A stretch of DNA of 64,000 bases from Saccharothrix saharensis (lineage in GTDB: Bacteria > Actinomycetota > Actinomycetes > Mycobacteriales > Pseudonocardiaceae): assembly GCF_006716745.1 (NCBI RefSeq), contig NZ_VFPP01000001.1, positions 2,728,001 through 2,792,000 of the forward strand. Direction: 5' to 3'. Positions 1 through 10,021 of the stretch are shown in pieces. The translations under genes were made by a program, and so were the position numbers. The stretch's first letter is position 1. The number at the start of each line of letters is the position of its first letter. The notes under the pieces were generated by a model that saw only the letters and a list, made by a program, of their open reading frames with translations, had not been told where the DNA came from and searched no databases.

Positions 1-1
1 G

Positions 2-160
2 CGCAAGACGTCGAGCTGGGTCAACACCGACACCGACAAGACCATCGTCGCGTACGACGGCAACACCCGGTTGTGGGACGAGCCGGAGAACAGCGTCTCC
101 AAGTACGTCGGCGCCACCAACAACGACAGGCTGACGCGGTGGGACTGCCGGGGCCAATAG
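2..160 (+). CDS. C-terminal fragment of an unknown protein
   Basis: An open frame runs in from the left edge and stops at TAG 158-160. It encodes about 52 residues rich in Asn, Asp, Thr and Trp (for example SWVNTDTDK and TRWDCRGQ), a composition common in secreted actinobacterial proteins. A strong hairpin follows directly, which supports this being a true gene end. The start lies outside the window and no domain can be named. Confidence 0.5.
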   Translation, partial: RKTSSWVNTDTDKTIVAYDGNTRLWDEPENSVSKYVGATNNDRLTRWDCRGQ

Positions 161-180
161 CGCGACCCGCAGCGGAGTGC

Positions 181-227
181 GGTGCCGCGCTCCGGTCGGC
201 ATCGATGTCCGACCGGAGCGCGGCACC
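181..227. terminator. Strong bidirectional hairpin terminator
   Basis: A perfect 19-bp inverted repeat (arms 181-199 and 209-227, 9-nt loop) lies between two convergent genes ending at 160 and 284. There is no T-tract, as is usual for high-GC actinomycete terminators. It probably serves both genes. Confidence 0.8.
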
Positions 228-283
228 GCCGGCCAGATCCCGCCGGGTGTGCGCAGGCGCGGTCCGCGCCCGGCGGGTCGGTA

Positions 284-841
284 TCAGACCGCGATCGGTC
301 CGAAGATCCAGTTCCCCCTGGCGTCCTCCTCCGCGCTGCGGAAGAACTGCTCGTTGGCGGCGTGCAGTTCGGCGCGCTCGAGCGAGCCGTTGCCGTCCAG
401 GTCGAGCTTGTCGAACGCGGCGTTGCCCGCCTCCTCGGACAGGCGGAAGGCGCTGGCCGCCATGCGCACGTACTCGGTCCTGGTGATCCGACCGTCGCCG
501 TCGACGTCCATCAGGTCGTAGAAGGCGTCGGCGACCGGTGCGATGTGGGTGCGGTAGCCCTCCTCCGACGTGGTCACGAACCGGTCCATGCCCGAGGAGT
601 ACTCGGCCACGTCGACGCGGTCGTCACCGTCGGTGTCCATCGGACGGGTGACCGTCTCCCACAACCGGTCGTAGCGGCTCCGGAGGAGTTCGCTCTCGGG
701 CGAGCCCGGCGCGTACCCGAAAGCGGTGACGAGCCGGTCGGCGGACGCCGTGTAATCCATCCTGTCGATCGTGCCGTCGTCGTCCACGTCCAGCAGGGCG
801 AAGAGGTGTGCGAGTTTTCGCTTCAGCAGTTCGTTGAGCAT
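284..841 (-). CDS. EF-hand calcium-binding protein (calerythrin/CabD-like)
   Basis: This 185-residue protein has four canonical 12-residue EF-hand loops at about residues 18-29, 69-80, 112-123 and 147-158, each with the DxDxDG core and an acidic residue at position 12 (the fourth begins DLDGNG). There is no signal peptide or membrane segment, so it should be a cytosolic calcium sensor or buffer of the sarcoplasmic/calerythrin type common in actinomycetes. The start is the ATG after a GGAAAGGG-like site; an out-of-frame ATG lies 5 bases upstream. It converges on the 181-227 terminator and stands alone. Its target is unknown. Confidence 0.9.
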   Translation of the reverse strand: MLNELLKRKLAHLFALLDVDDDGTIDRMDYTASADRLVTAFGYAPGSPESELLRSRYDRLWETVTRPMDTDGDDRVDVAEYSSGMDRFVTTSEEGYRTHIAPVADAFYDLMDVDGDGRITRTEYVRMAASAFRLSEEAGNAAFDKLDLDGNGSLERAELHAANEQFFRSAEEDARGNWIFGPIAV

Positions 842-924
842 GGCATGCGACCCTTTCCCGAAGGTGCATTACTCTGACGACGTGAACGCTAGTGTCCACC
901 ACGCGACCACGCGAAGGTTGCTGG

Positions 925-1983
925 ATGGCTAATCATGTGGTAGACGGCGCGAACGGATTCGTCGCCTCCCATCTCATCGGCGCGCTCGTGGCGCGCGGCG
1001 ACTCGGTGATCGCTTTGGCGCGGGCCAGTGAGGAGGTGGTCCGCAGGAAGGTCTCCGACGCCTTGGCCACGCTGCACCTGAACCCCGACCTGGCGAAGAA
1101 GGTGCAGTTCAGGACGTTCTCGCTGGGCGATCCCGCGCTGGGCACGGCGGCGCCCGACGTGTTCGCCGAGCCTTGCACCTACTGGCACAGCGCAGCCCTG
1201 ATCACGTTCTTCCCGCGGCGCGAGGCCGAGTTGCACGCCGTCAACGTGGTCGGTTCGGCCAACGCCGTCACCGCGTTCACCAGGCACGCGAAACCCGGGT
1301 CGCGTTACGTCCACGTCAGCACGGCTTACCAAAATGGAACCACGCACAGTAGAACGTTGGAGCAATGGCCTGAATACGGTCACCCGTCCGAGTTCAGGAA
1401 TGACTACGAGCACTCCAAAAGAGCGGCCGAAGTCGCCCTCTCGCAGACCGGGTTAGCACGAAAGAGTGTCGTTTTGGTCACCCGGTTGGGCGTCATGGTC
1501 GGTCATTCCGGAACCGGTCGGGCGTTGTCCGACCTCGGGCTCTACGACTTCCTCCGGGTGATCGCGCTGTTCGCGAGGCGCACCCCCGGCGAACGCGTCC
1601 GCTTCGTGTGCCACCCGGGGGCGGCGCTGCACCTGACCCCCGTGGACGGCACGGTGGACCGGATGCTGGCGCTGGCGGACGGCCCGCTCGACCGGCCGGT
1701 CCGGCACCTCGTGCCCGCCGTCGCCGTGCCGGTGACCGACCTGTTCGCCGCGATCTCCGCCCACCTGCCCGTCGAGCTGGTCCCCGTCACCGCCGAGGAC
1801 GTCGAGGCCGAGCCCTTCACCAGGTTCGAGGCGATCGTCAACATGCGGTGCAAGTTCACCTCGCCCTACCTGCGCCACGAGTACGAGTTCGAGTCCCGCG
1901 CAGACGCCCAGCCGCCACCCGTCACACCCCGGATCCTCGACCTGCTCATCTCCTGGTACGTGCGTGAAGGGCTGCCCGAATGA
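925..1983 (+). CDS. NAD(P)-dependent reductase, extended SDR / thioester-reductase-like
   Basis: The protein has 352 residues. The N-terminal Rossmann motif DGANGFVA (residues 7-14) and the Tyr161-Lys165 pair (YEHSK) define an extended SDR. Thioester reductases and fatty acyl reductases share this fold. The ATG at 925 is preferred over a GTG at 892 because GAAGG lies about 8 bases before it. The stop overlaps the next ATG (ATGA), so it is coupled to the acyl-AMP ligase and ACP genes, and I infer that it reduces an ACP-bound acyl thioester. A TTA leucine codon occurs at residue 177 (1453-1455), and about 1320-1500 is visibly less GC-rich than its surroundings. It could instead be an epimerase-like SDR. 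Confidence 0.75.
   Translation: MANHVVDGANGFVASHLIGALVARGDSVIALARASEEVVRRKVSDALATLHLNPDLAKKVQFRTFSLGDPALGTAAPDVFAEPCTYWHSAALITFFPRREAELHAVNVVGSANAVTAFTRHAKPGSRYVHVSTAYQNGTTHSRTLEQWPEYGHPSEFRNDYEHSKRAAEVALSQTGLARKSVVLVTRLGVMVGHSGTGRALSDLGLYDFLRVIALFARRTPGERVRFVCHPGAALHLTPVDGTVDRMLALADGPLDRPVRHLVPAVAVPVTDLFAAISAHLPVELVPVTAEDVEAEPFTRFEAIVNMRCKFTSPYLRHEYEFESRADAQPPPVTPRILDLLISWYVREGLPE
1453..1455 (+). promoter_or_regulatory. In-frame TTA codon (possible bldA control)
   Basis: In frame with the ATG at 925, codon 177 is TTA, the rarest codon in high-GC actinomycetes, read by the bldA tRNA in Streptomyces. It would make this reductase, the first gene of its operon, dependent on that tRNA. The codon is seen directly; the regulation is inferred. 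Confidence 0.55.
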
Positions 1984-3662
1984 CGGACTTCGTCACCCGC
2001 TTCCGCGCCCACCCGCGCCCCGACCGGAAGGTCACCTACCTCTCCGACGGGCGTCCGGCGACCGAACTGACCCACCTGGAACTCGACCGGAGGGCCAGGG
2101 CCGTGGCGGCCTGGCTGACCGGATCGGCACCGGAGGGCGCGCCGGTGCTGCTGCTCTACCCCGCCGGGCTGGACTTCCTGGTGGCGTTCCTCGGCTGCCT
2201 CTACGCGCGCGTCGTGGCGGTGCCCGCGCCCCTGCCCCTGTCGGGCGCCTCGCGGGCGGACCGGGTGGACCGCCTGCTCGCGGACTCGGGTGCGCGGATG
2301 GTGCTCACCGACGAGGCGCACGTGGCCGCGCTGGGCGACCTGTCGGCGCGGACCTTCGAGGAGACCGCCGTGCCCGACGCCGGGGAGCCACCGCGGGCGC
2401 CGGACCCGGACACCGTCGCCTACCTCCAGTACACCTCCGGGTCGACCAGCGTGCCGCGCGGCGTCGAGGTCACCCACGGCAACCTGACGCACAACCTGGA
2501 GGTGTTCGGGAGGGTCAGCGGCGAGGTCCCCGTCCGGCGCATCGGCGGTTGGCTGCCGCACCACCACGACATGGGACTCGTCGGGCTCCAGTTGCAGGCG
2601 CTGCACGCGGGAGCCGACCTGGTCCTGCTCTCCCCGGAGTCGGTGGTCGCCCGCCCGATCCGCTGGCTGCGCGCGATCAGCGACCACCGGGTGGACTGGA
2701 CCGTGGCCCCCGACTTCGGCTACGCGTGGGCGACCCGCCGGATCGGCGACGAGGACCTCGCCGGACTCGACCTGTCCTGCCTGACGATGGCGGTCAGCGG
2801 AGCCGAGCCGATCCGGATCGCCACGCTCGACGCGTTCGCCGACCGGTTCGCGCCGGTCGGGTTCCGGCGCACCGCGCTCAACCCGGGCTACGGGCTCGCC
2901 GAATCGACTTTGGTGGTCACCTGCACGTCACGGGGCCGCGGGCCGACCGTCCGCGCGTTCGCCCCGGCGCCCCTGGCCACCGGCCGGGCCGTGCCCACGT
3001 CGGACGCCGGTGGTGTGCCGCTGGTCGGGTGCGGCGAGCCGGGCGACATGGCGGTGCGGATCGTCGACCCGGTCACCGGCTCCGAGGTGGACGACGGCAC
3101 GATCGGCGAGATCCGGGTGGCCGGCCCCAGCCTGGCCGCGGGCTACCACGGCGACCCCGCCGCGACGCGCGCCACGTTCGTCACCGGCCCCGACGGCCGG
3201 TGGCTGCGGACCGGCGATCTGGGATTCCTCCTCGACAACCAGCTCTACGTCACCGGACGGCTGAAGGAGATCATCATCATCCGCGGCCGCAACCTCTACC
3301 CGCAGGACGTCGAGCACGCCGCACGGGAGGCGCATCCCGACGCGGGCCGAGGCGCCGCCTTCGGTGTGCGGGACGAGGAATCCGGCGAGCACGTCGTGCT
3401 GGTGCAGGAGCTGCGCCGCGCCTCCCGACCCGACCCGGCCGATTTCGCGCAGGTCGTGCTCGACGCCGTCACCAAGCAGTTCGGCGTGCCCGTGAGCATC
3501 GCGGTCGTCCGCCCGAACACCATCCGCCACACCACGAGCGGCAAGGTGCGCCGAGGGCACATGCGTGAGCTGTTCCTCTCCGGCGGACTGCCGATCCTGC
3601 ACCGCGCGCTGTCCCCCGCGGTCGCCGCCACCGTCGCCGCTCCGGAGGAGAGCCATGTCTGA
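1980..3662 (+). CDS. Fatty acyl-AMP ligase (FAAL family)
   Basis: This 560-residue ANL-superfamily adenylating enzyme has the ATP-binding motif YTSGSTS near residues 151-157, the FAAL-type WLPHHHDMGL segment, YGLAE near residue 304 and the C-terminal hinge and lysine region (RTGDLGF, then GRLKEIIIIRGRN near 426-438). FAALs activate fatty or aryl acids as acyl-adenylates and pass them to an ACP rather than to CoA. That fits the ACP gene that overlaps its 3' end by 8 bp. The start overlaps the reductase stop. The substrate cannot be read from the sequence. Confidence 0.88.
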   Translation: MTDFVTRFRAHPRPDRKVTYLSDGRPATELTHLELDRRARAVAAWLTGSAPEGAPVLLLYPAGLDFLVAFLGCLYARVVAVPAPLPLSGASRADRVDRLLADSGARMVLTDEAHVAALGDLSARTFEETAVPDAGEPPRAPDPDTVAYLQYTSGSTSVPRGVEVTHGNLTHNLEVFGRVSGEVPVRRIGGWLPHHHDMGLVGLQLQALHAGADLVLLSPESVVARPIRWLRAISDHRVDWTVAPDFGYAWATRRIGDEDLAGLDLSCLTMAVSGAEPIRIATLDAFADRFAPVGFRRTALNPGYGLAESTLVVTCTSRGRGPTVRAFAPAPLATGRAVPTSDAGGVPLVGCGEPGDMAVRIVDPVTGSEVDDGTIGEIRVAGPSLAAGYHGDPAATRATFVTGPDGRWLRTGDLGFLLDNQLYVTGRLKEIIIIRGRNLYPQDVEHAAREAHPDAGRGAAFGVRDEESGEHVVLVQELRRASRPDPADFAQVVLDAVTKQFGVPVSIAVVRPNTIRHTTSGKVRRGHMRELFLSGGLPILHRALSPAVAATVAAPEESHV

Positions 3663-3900
3663 CGACACGTTGCGGGCCTGGCTCGTCGACACAGTGGCGG
3701 GCTACCTCAAGCTGCCGCCGTCCCAGGTCGGCACCGACGTGACCCTGCGCTCCCTCGGCCTCGACTCCGTGCACGCCATGGCGTTGTGCGTCGACATCGA
3801 GGATCGCTGGGGCGTCCTCGTGGAACCCACACTCGCCTGGGACTTCCCCACCATCGACACCATCGTGACCCACCTCGCCCCGCTGACGAGCGGCGAGTGA
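3655..3900 (+). CDS. Acyl carrier protein partner of the acyl-AMP ligase
   Basis: This 81-residue carrier protein has the phosphopantetheine site GLDSVHAM with Ser38. The ATG at 3655 lies inside the 3' end of the ligase gene and follows a GGAGGAG ribosome site at about 6 bases. A longer frame starting at 3565 lacks homology upstream of this ATG. With the preceding reductase and ligase it forms a load-and-reduce cassette. It is distinct from the PKS ACP at 25064-25369. Confidence 0.9.
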   Translation: MSDDTLRAWLVDTVAGYLKLPPSQVGTDVTLRSLGLDSVHAMALCVDIEDRWGVLVEPTLAWDFPTIDTIVTHLAPLTSGE

Positions 3901-4109
3901 GCCGCGGGACCCGGTGCCTCGAAGCGCTCGCGGGCACGAGGGCCCTGACCTCGACCACCTGATCCGGATCCCCAACAGCGCGGTGGCTTCGGCGGTGCGC
4001 TCGGTGTCGGGTCGTCGAGGTGGTGCAGGAGCCCGGGTGAGGACCTCGCGGGCCGATCGAGCCCCGGCGCTACCTTTGCGGTCCTGTCGTGGAGTGGAAG
4101 GGGTCGCGG

Positions 4110-5360
<1,251 letters not shown>

Positions 5361-5377
5361 CGGGGATGAAGTGAACC

Positions 5378-5408
5378 GAGGGGGTGCGGCCACCGGCCGC
5401 ACCCCCTC
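5378..5408. terminator. Bidirectional hairpin terminator
   Basis: A perfect 14-bp inverted repeat (5378-5391 and 5395-5408) with a 3-nt loop lies between the convergent genes ending at 5360 and 5441. Confidence 0.85.
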
Positions 5409-5440
5409 GCCGTCCCACCGAACCGCGGGCGGTCCGGACC

Positions 5441-6448
5441 TCAGGGGCGGACGCCGATCCCGTCGACCACGGCCGTCGTCACCGAACCGGACCCCACGAC
5501 GGTCCCGGCCGGCAGGGTCCCGTCCGACTCGGTCAGCACGCGGCGGTCGCCGATGAACTCGCCGGTGGCCGGGTCGACGATGACCTCCTGGCGGTCGTCG
5601 CCGTCGGTCACGGCCAGCGCGACGCCCCGCCTGCCGTCGAGGTTGGCCGACTGGTCGACCACCTCCAGGCCGGGCAGCAGCGCCAGCGCCCGGAACAGCG
5701 CGGCCCGCAGGTCGGCGGGCACCTTGCCGCTGCGCAGCAGGTCGGAGGCGAGGACCAGCGCCTCCTGGTGGTCGCTGGACCCGCGTCCCCGACCGTCCGC
5801 CAGCAGGCGCTCCAGCAGCGCCTCCGGCGCGCGGGGCAGGCCGGCCAGGAACCGGGCGTTGGGCTGCTGCCACGTCCCCGGGTCCTCCTGGCACTGCCGG
5901 TCGCACCGGCCGCGGACCTCGTTCTGCTGCGCGGGCCGCAGGTCCACCCCGGCGCTGCGCGCCTGCTCCTCGGTGCCGACCAGCCAGTCCCGCCGACCGG
6001 TGTCCCGGGGACGGACCAGGTACTCCTCGCCCTCGACCGCGGGCAGCCACACCTCCAGGACCTCCTCGCCCAGCCACCGGAAGTCCTGCCCGCCCTGCCG
6101 GGCCTGCACCGCGGACCGGCCGCGGCTGATCGCGTACCGGTACTGGCCGGGGCCCAGCACCGGGTCCGTCGTCGTGATGGCCTCCGCCGCCCTGGTCAAC
6201 GCCTGAGCCGCCTCGGCGGTCGCGGGCGTCGGACCACCCAGCGCCACCTGGGCCAGCACCCCGCCCGCGGCCAGCGCGGCGATGCCCGCGGCGGCACCCC
6301 ACCACCGCCGCGCCGGCCTGCCCGCCGGCCGTCCGGCCGCCGTGAGCGCCAGCACCTTCTCCCGGTTGACGGCGAAGCTCTCATCGGTCATCCGAGCCGT
6401 GTCGCCCCGCACGTCCCGCACGACGCGGTCCATCTCGTCCTCACGCAC
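5441..6448 (-). CDS. CU044_5270-type membrane protein, ECF sigma partner
   Basis: This 335-residue protein has a charged N-terminal segment of about 45 residues, one transmembrane helix near residues 49-68 (AAAGIAALAAGGVLAQVAL) and a large domain after it. It resembles the CU044_5270 family, which regularly follows ECF sigma genes in actinobacteria. Its start overlaps the sigma gene by 8 bp, so the two are translationally coupled. An anti-sigma or signal-sensing role is inferred from this arrangement; no zinc-finger anti-sigma motif is visible. The outer domain has a Cys pair (CDRQC). Confidence 0.75.
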   Translation of the reverse strand: MREDEMDRVVRDVRGDTARMTDESFAVNREKVLALTAAGRPAGRPARRWWGAAAGIAALAAGGVLAQVALGGPTPATAEAAQALTRAAEAITTTDPVLGPGQYRYAISRGRSAVQARQGGQDFRWLGEEVLEVWLPAVEGEEYLVRPRDTGRRDWLVGTEEQARSAGVDLRPAQQNEVRGRCDRQCQEDPGTWQQPNARFLAGLPRAPEALLERLLADGRGRGSSDHQEALVLASDLLRSGKVPADLRAALFRALALLPGLEVVDQSANLDGRRGVALAVTDGDDRQEVIVDPATGEFIGDRRVLTESDGTLPAGTVVGSGSVTTAVVDGIGVRP

Positions 6449-6962
6449 CGCGCGCCTCCTCGGTCCTCAGCTTCGTCCTGGCCCTGTGCAGGCGCGTCCG
6501 CACCGTCTGCTCCTTGATGCCGAGCACCTCCGCGATCTCCACCGCGGTCAGCTCGGCCCACGCCACGAGCAGCAGCACGTCGCGCTCCTCGGCGCGCAGC
6601 CCCGCGATGGCCTCGGCCATCCGCCGGGCGCGCACGTCCGCGTCCACGCTCTCCGCGACCCGGTGGTCGACCTCGTCCTGGGTGGACCGGCGGCCACCGT
6701 CCCGCGCCCAGGCCCGCAGCCGGGTCTCCTCGGAGCGGTGGTGCCGCCGCAGCAGGTTGGTGGCTATCCCGTACAGCCACGCCTTGGGCCCGGCGCGGGT
6801 CGGGTCGAACCCCGCCCGCTGCTCCCAGGCGACCAGGAACACGTCGGCCACGAGGTCGTCGGCCACGGCCGTCCCGGCCCGCCGGGCCAGGTAGTGGTGC
6901 AGCGGGCGAGCGTGGGCGTCGTACCAGGCAGCCAGCGCTTCCGGCCCGTCCAGCCGTTCCAC
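6441..6962 (-). CDS. ECF-type RNA polymerase sigma factor (SigE-like)
   Basis: The 173-residue protein has sigma region 2 (ADDLVADVFLVAWEQR, then the PKAWLYGIATNLLRR segment) and region 4 with the helix-turn-helix VEIAEVLGIKEQTVRTRLHR. A GTG start at 6962 is chosen because AGGAGG lies about 8 bases upstream. A GTG at 6986 and longer starts are possible but lack a ribosome site and homology. It is operonic with the membrane partner at 5441-6448 and probably autoregulated, though I could not define its promoter. Confidence 0.9.
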   Translation of the reverse strand: MERLDGPEALAAWYDAHARPLHHYLARRAGTAVADDLVADVFLVAWEQRAGFDPTRAGPKAWLYGIATNLLRRHHRSEETRLRAWARDGGRRSTQDEVDHRVAESVDADVRARRMAEAIAGLRAEERDVLLLVAWAELTAVEIAEVLGIKEQTVRTRLHRARTKLRTEEARGA

Positions 6963-8004
6963 CGGGGGACTCCTCCTGCGCGTCACTGGGACGCTGTCGG
7001 TTCGCACGGAACTGATTGCCGCTCGCCGCCGCGAGCGTTCCCGCGCTGCCCGTCCTCGATCCCGTACCCGAGCCCGGTCAGCTGCCCGCCGCCGTTGCCG
7101 CTCCACGACCGCGCCGGGCAGCCGACCCGGCGGGCTTGGGCGGCGGCCGTGGTGGCGTCCTCGTCGAAGAACGTGATCATCCGCGATCCGTCGTTCTCCG
7201 GCTGGGCCGATGACGCCGGCAACGCGGAGTCCGGCTCGCGGCGAAGATCCCGATCTGATCGGCCCCCGGCGACAACCAGTTGAGCGGCAGCCGAGCACGA
7301 CCCTGTTGCGGTCGCCTCTCAGCCCGGAGTCGATCACCCGAGGTCGGACATCGCCGGGGAACACCATGCGAGTCGGCTACCCCCGCAGGTTGCGAACGGT
7401 GTCGGTCGGCACCTACGCCTACACCGCTGCACTGGTCACCGCGAACCTGCGGTGGGGCACGAACGCGACGGCGTACCGGTTCTTCGAGAACGGCGTGCTC
7501 GTGGCGGAGGGGGCCGCTCACGGTCGCGACCCCCCGGGCCGAGCTACCCGTTACCGGCAAACCTGCGGGCTCCTCCCTCTACCGCGCCGAGTTCGTCAAC
7601 GCCGCGGGCGTGAGCACGAGCGGCGACGTCCGGGTGGACGTCGGGCCGTAGCGACCAGGACCGTGCCTCCCGTGCGGCTTCCCGCGCGAGGCGCGGTCCG
7701 TGATCAGCAGGTGCTCGGGTGCTGTCGACCATGGTGATGTTGCGGATCCCCGAGTTGCCCGCGATGTCCGCGGCCACGCCGGGCGGCTGCGCTGTAGGTG
7801 GGCGATGCCGATCCTCACGCCACCAACCCGATCCCCGGCCCGCTCGCGTCGGCGCCGAGCTGGACCAGGGCAAGACGTTCGTCGCTCACCCCCGCGGCGT
7901 TGCCCCCGCGTGCGGTTGATCATCGCCGACGGCAAGGGGCGTGGTCGTGCGGTCCGCTGCGCCGCCACTCGCATCACCGACCTGGCCCGAGCCGTTCTCG
8001 CCCT
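6963..8004. other. Decayed intergenic stretch
   Basis: About 1 kb without an intact gene. It holds a frameshifted Ig/FN3-like domain at 7402-7651 on the plus strand. On the minus strand at about 7690-7890 there are short pieces such as ADIAGNSGIRNITMVDST and LALVQLGADASGPGIGLVA in different frames, which look like worn-down parts of secreted multi-domain proteins. No promoter or RNA gene was recognised. Confidence 0.55.
7402..7651 (+). pseudogene. C-terminal Ig/FN3-like domain fragment, frameshifted
   Basis: One frame reads VGTYAYTAALVTANLRWG and continues through a conserved-looking ENGVLVAEG to about 7510. The homologous sequence then resumes one frame over (GPLTVATPRAELPVTG, ending SGDVRVDVGP and a stop at 7651). 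The break is at a run of five G, so one extra G is the simplest explanation. Such domains sit at the C-terminus of secreted actinobacterial glycoside hydrolases. No upstream catalytic part exists, so it is a relic. Confidence 0.55.
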
Positions 8005-8742
8005 TCATCCCGTGGCTGGTTGAGGTCGGAGAGTGCTCAGGGAGGCGCCACCGGGTTTGCGGCGTTCCAGCAGCCAGTCCGTGAGCAGCAGGAGGAGCAA
8101 GGGGCTGAGCCAGACCCCGATGCTCGCGGCGCTGTGCCGCATCAGTTCTTCGCTGCCGCCGAAGGTGGTGTCCACCCGGGGCATGAGCACGATCGTGGCC
8201 ACCACGTTGACGACCCGGCTCAGGACGATCGACATGGTGAGCGCGAAGCTGCGTGACATCCACTTGCGGTGTTCGCCGTAGCGGCGCCGGCGGGCCATCC
8301 GCAGCGCGGCGATCGTGACCGCGAGCCACAGCGCCGAGCCCACGAGGTTGGCCACCCGCACGGAGGGACCGGCCGCGGTGTGCCAGCCGATGTACAGGCC
8401 GAGCAGCCCGGCGGGCAGCACCCCGCCGAAGACGTAGACCCGGCCGGTGATCCGGTGCCCCCGCCGGTGTCGCGCGCGGAACGCGGGCCAGATCTGGAAG
8501 CAGGCAGTCGCCATCGCGACGCTGCCGAAGAGGACGTGCGCGACGAGCAACGGGTAGTAGAGGTCGTTGCCCTCCGGCGGTCGCAGGCGGGAGAGGGACG
8601 GGTCGAAGGTCAGGTAGGGCGGCACCGAGAAGGCCAGGAACGCCGCGACCACCATCAGCAGCGGCACGATCCAGGGGCGGCGCCACCAAGCTCGGGTGCA
8701 GCGAGGCGGAGCCGCCGGAGGTGTGTTCGTCGTGTGGGTCAT
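8005..8742 (-). CDS. DUF2306-type membrane protein
   Basis: This 245-residue integral membrane protein has about six or seven hydrophobic helices (for example IVPLLMVVAAFLAFSVPPYL, and WLSPLLLLLLTDWLL near the end). Helices 2-4 carry the DUF2306 pattern HVLFGSVAMATACFQIWPAFR, then RRGHRITGRVYVFGG. The histidines in these motifs may bind a cofactor, but the family has no established function. It diverges from a TetR gene, with an inverted repeat between them, so it is the likely target of that repressor. Confidence 0.8.
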   Translation of the reverse strand: MTHTTNTPPAAPPRCTRAWWRRPWIVPLLMVVAAFLAFSVPPYLTFDPSLSRLRPPEGNDLYYPLLVAHVLFGSVAMATACFQIWPAFRARHRRGHRITGRVYVFGGVLPAGLLGLYIGWHTAAGPSVRVANLVGSALWLAVTIAALRMARRRRYGEHRKWMSRSFALTMSIVLSRVVNVVATIVLMPRVDTTFGGSEELMRHSAASIGVWLSPLLLLLLTDWLLERRKPGGASLSTLRPQPATG

Positions 8743-8771
8743 GGCGATCCGATCGTGGTGAGGGGAGCGAA

Positions 8772-8811
8772 ACTACGTACACCATACATAATAGTGTGCG
8801 GCATACATAGT
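8772..8811. promoter_or_regulatory. Candidate TetR operator in a divergent promoter
   Basis: Arms ACTACGTAC (8772-8780) and CATACATAGT (8802-8811) form an imperfect inverted repeat. The element CATACAT is also repeated directly at 8783-8789 and 8802-8808. The region is AT-rich against its surroundings and lies between divergent genes starting at 8742 and 8847, as expected for control of both by the TetR protein. Confidence 0.6.
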
Positions 8812-8846
8812 TTTAGAATGGCGGAGGCACACGGACGGGATGGCAC

Positions 8847-9638
8847 ATGGCGACACGTGACAGCAAGGGCCCTGACCTGCAACGCAGCCTCACGCTGCTG
8901 TGGTCGGGACACTCCCGGGGACAGCGCGGACCCCGGCCGAAGCTCACCGTGGCGCAGATCGCCGACGCCGCCATCCGGATCGCGGACGCCGACGGCCTGG
9001 AGGCGCTGTCGATGCAGCGGATCGCCGCCGAGATCGGCTACTCGACGATGTCCATCTACAACCACATCCCGAGCAAGGACCTGCTGCTGGAGGTCGTGAC
9101 CGACATCGCTGCCGGGCGACCACCCGAACTCGACAGCACGAGGGGCTTCCGGCACGCGGTCCGGCAGTGGGTCGGCGCGCTGTGGGCCGGCTTCCAGGCC
9201 CGCCCCTGGCTACTGCGGGTCCCGCTCGACCACGCACCGATCGGGCCCAACCAGCTCGCATGGCTCGACCGCCTGCTGCGCCCCTTGCTGACGGCCGGCC
9301 TGGCGGGTGGCGAGGCGAGGGCGGCGGCCCTGCACCTGACCGCGGTCGTGCGCGGCACAGCCCAGATCAGCATGGACATGACCGGTGCGCACAAGACCGC
9401 CGGAGGGTCGCCGCACAACGAAGCCGAACTGGCGCACGCACTCGCCGAGCTCATCGACCCGACCGGCTACCCCGCGCTGGCAGCGGTCCACGCCGCCGAG
9501 ACCGCCGGCGACCACGCCGGACCCGAGCGGTTCGACGGGGACGCGCTGCCCGTCGAACTCAGCTTCGGGGTGGACCGGTTCCTGGACGGCGTCGAGGCCT
9601 GGGCAGCGGCGGAGGCTCGCCGTGCCGGGAGCAGCTGA
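8847..9638 (+). CDS. TetR-family repressor (TetR_C-type ligand domain)
   Basis: The 263-residue protein has a TetR-type helix-turn-helix near residues 40-75 (MQRIAAEIGYSTMSIYNHIPSKDLL). The long N-terminal extension and the C-terminal half (RPWLLRVPLDHAPIGPNQLAWL and following) match the class whose ligand domain resembles that of tetracycline repressor. It is divergent from the DUF2306 gene with a palindrome between, so autoregulation and repression of that gene are likely. The ligand is unknown. Confidence 0.88.
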   Translation: MATRDSKGPDLQRSLTLLWSGHSRGQRGPRPKLTVAQIADAAIRIADADGLEALSMQRIAAEIGYSTMSIYNHIPSKDLLLEVVTDIAAGRPPELDSTRGFRHAVRQWVGALWAGFQARPWLLRVPLDHAPIGPNQLAWLDRLLRPLLTAGLAGGEARAAALHLTAVVRGTAQISMDMTGAHKTAGGSPHNEAELAHALAELIDPTGYPALAAVHAAETAGDHAGPERFDGDALPVELSFGVDRFLDGVEAWAAAEARRAGSS

Positions 9639-9841
9639 GCGACCCGCATTCTCGTACCGGCCCTTCGACCGGCGGGCGGACGGGACGACGGCTCCCAGAG
9701 CTCCACGCGGCGGCGCGCCGACTTCCCGGCCACCGCACGACCATCGATCGGTGACGCCGCCGGGCACCCCGCTCGCCCGGCACCGCAGGTTCGTGGCCCG
9801 CAAGTGGGACCACTCCGCACGTCGACGCACCGGGCGCGCTG

Positions 9842-10021
9842 ACCCGAGCGGCGATCAAGTCGCTCGTACCGCGACTCACCGGGGAGGTCCCGCGGTGGGG
9901 TCGTCGGCGGACCCGGGGCGAACTGGCCGGTCTCGGCCACCGCATCGCCGCCTCGACGGTCTGGCGGATCCTGCACGAAGCGGGCATCGACCCGGCACCA
10001 CGCCACACCGGCCCCACCTGA
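9842..10021 (+). pseudogene. Transposase fragment (IS3/IS481-like)
   Basis: In frame from about 9842 the sequence reads VPRWGRRRTRGELAGLGHRI then AASTVWRILHEAGIDPAPR and GPT followed by TGA. This is the HTH_21-like linker of IS3/IS481-type integrases, which normally continues GPTWRQFL. The stop replaces the Trp codon (TGG to TGA), with CGACAGTTCC (RQF) following. No DDE catalytic core or terminal repeats remain, so it is a relic. Confidence 0.75.
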
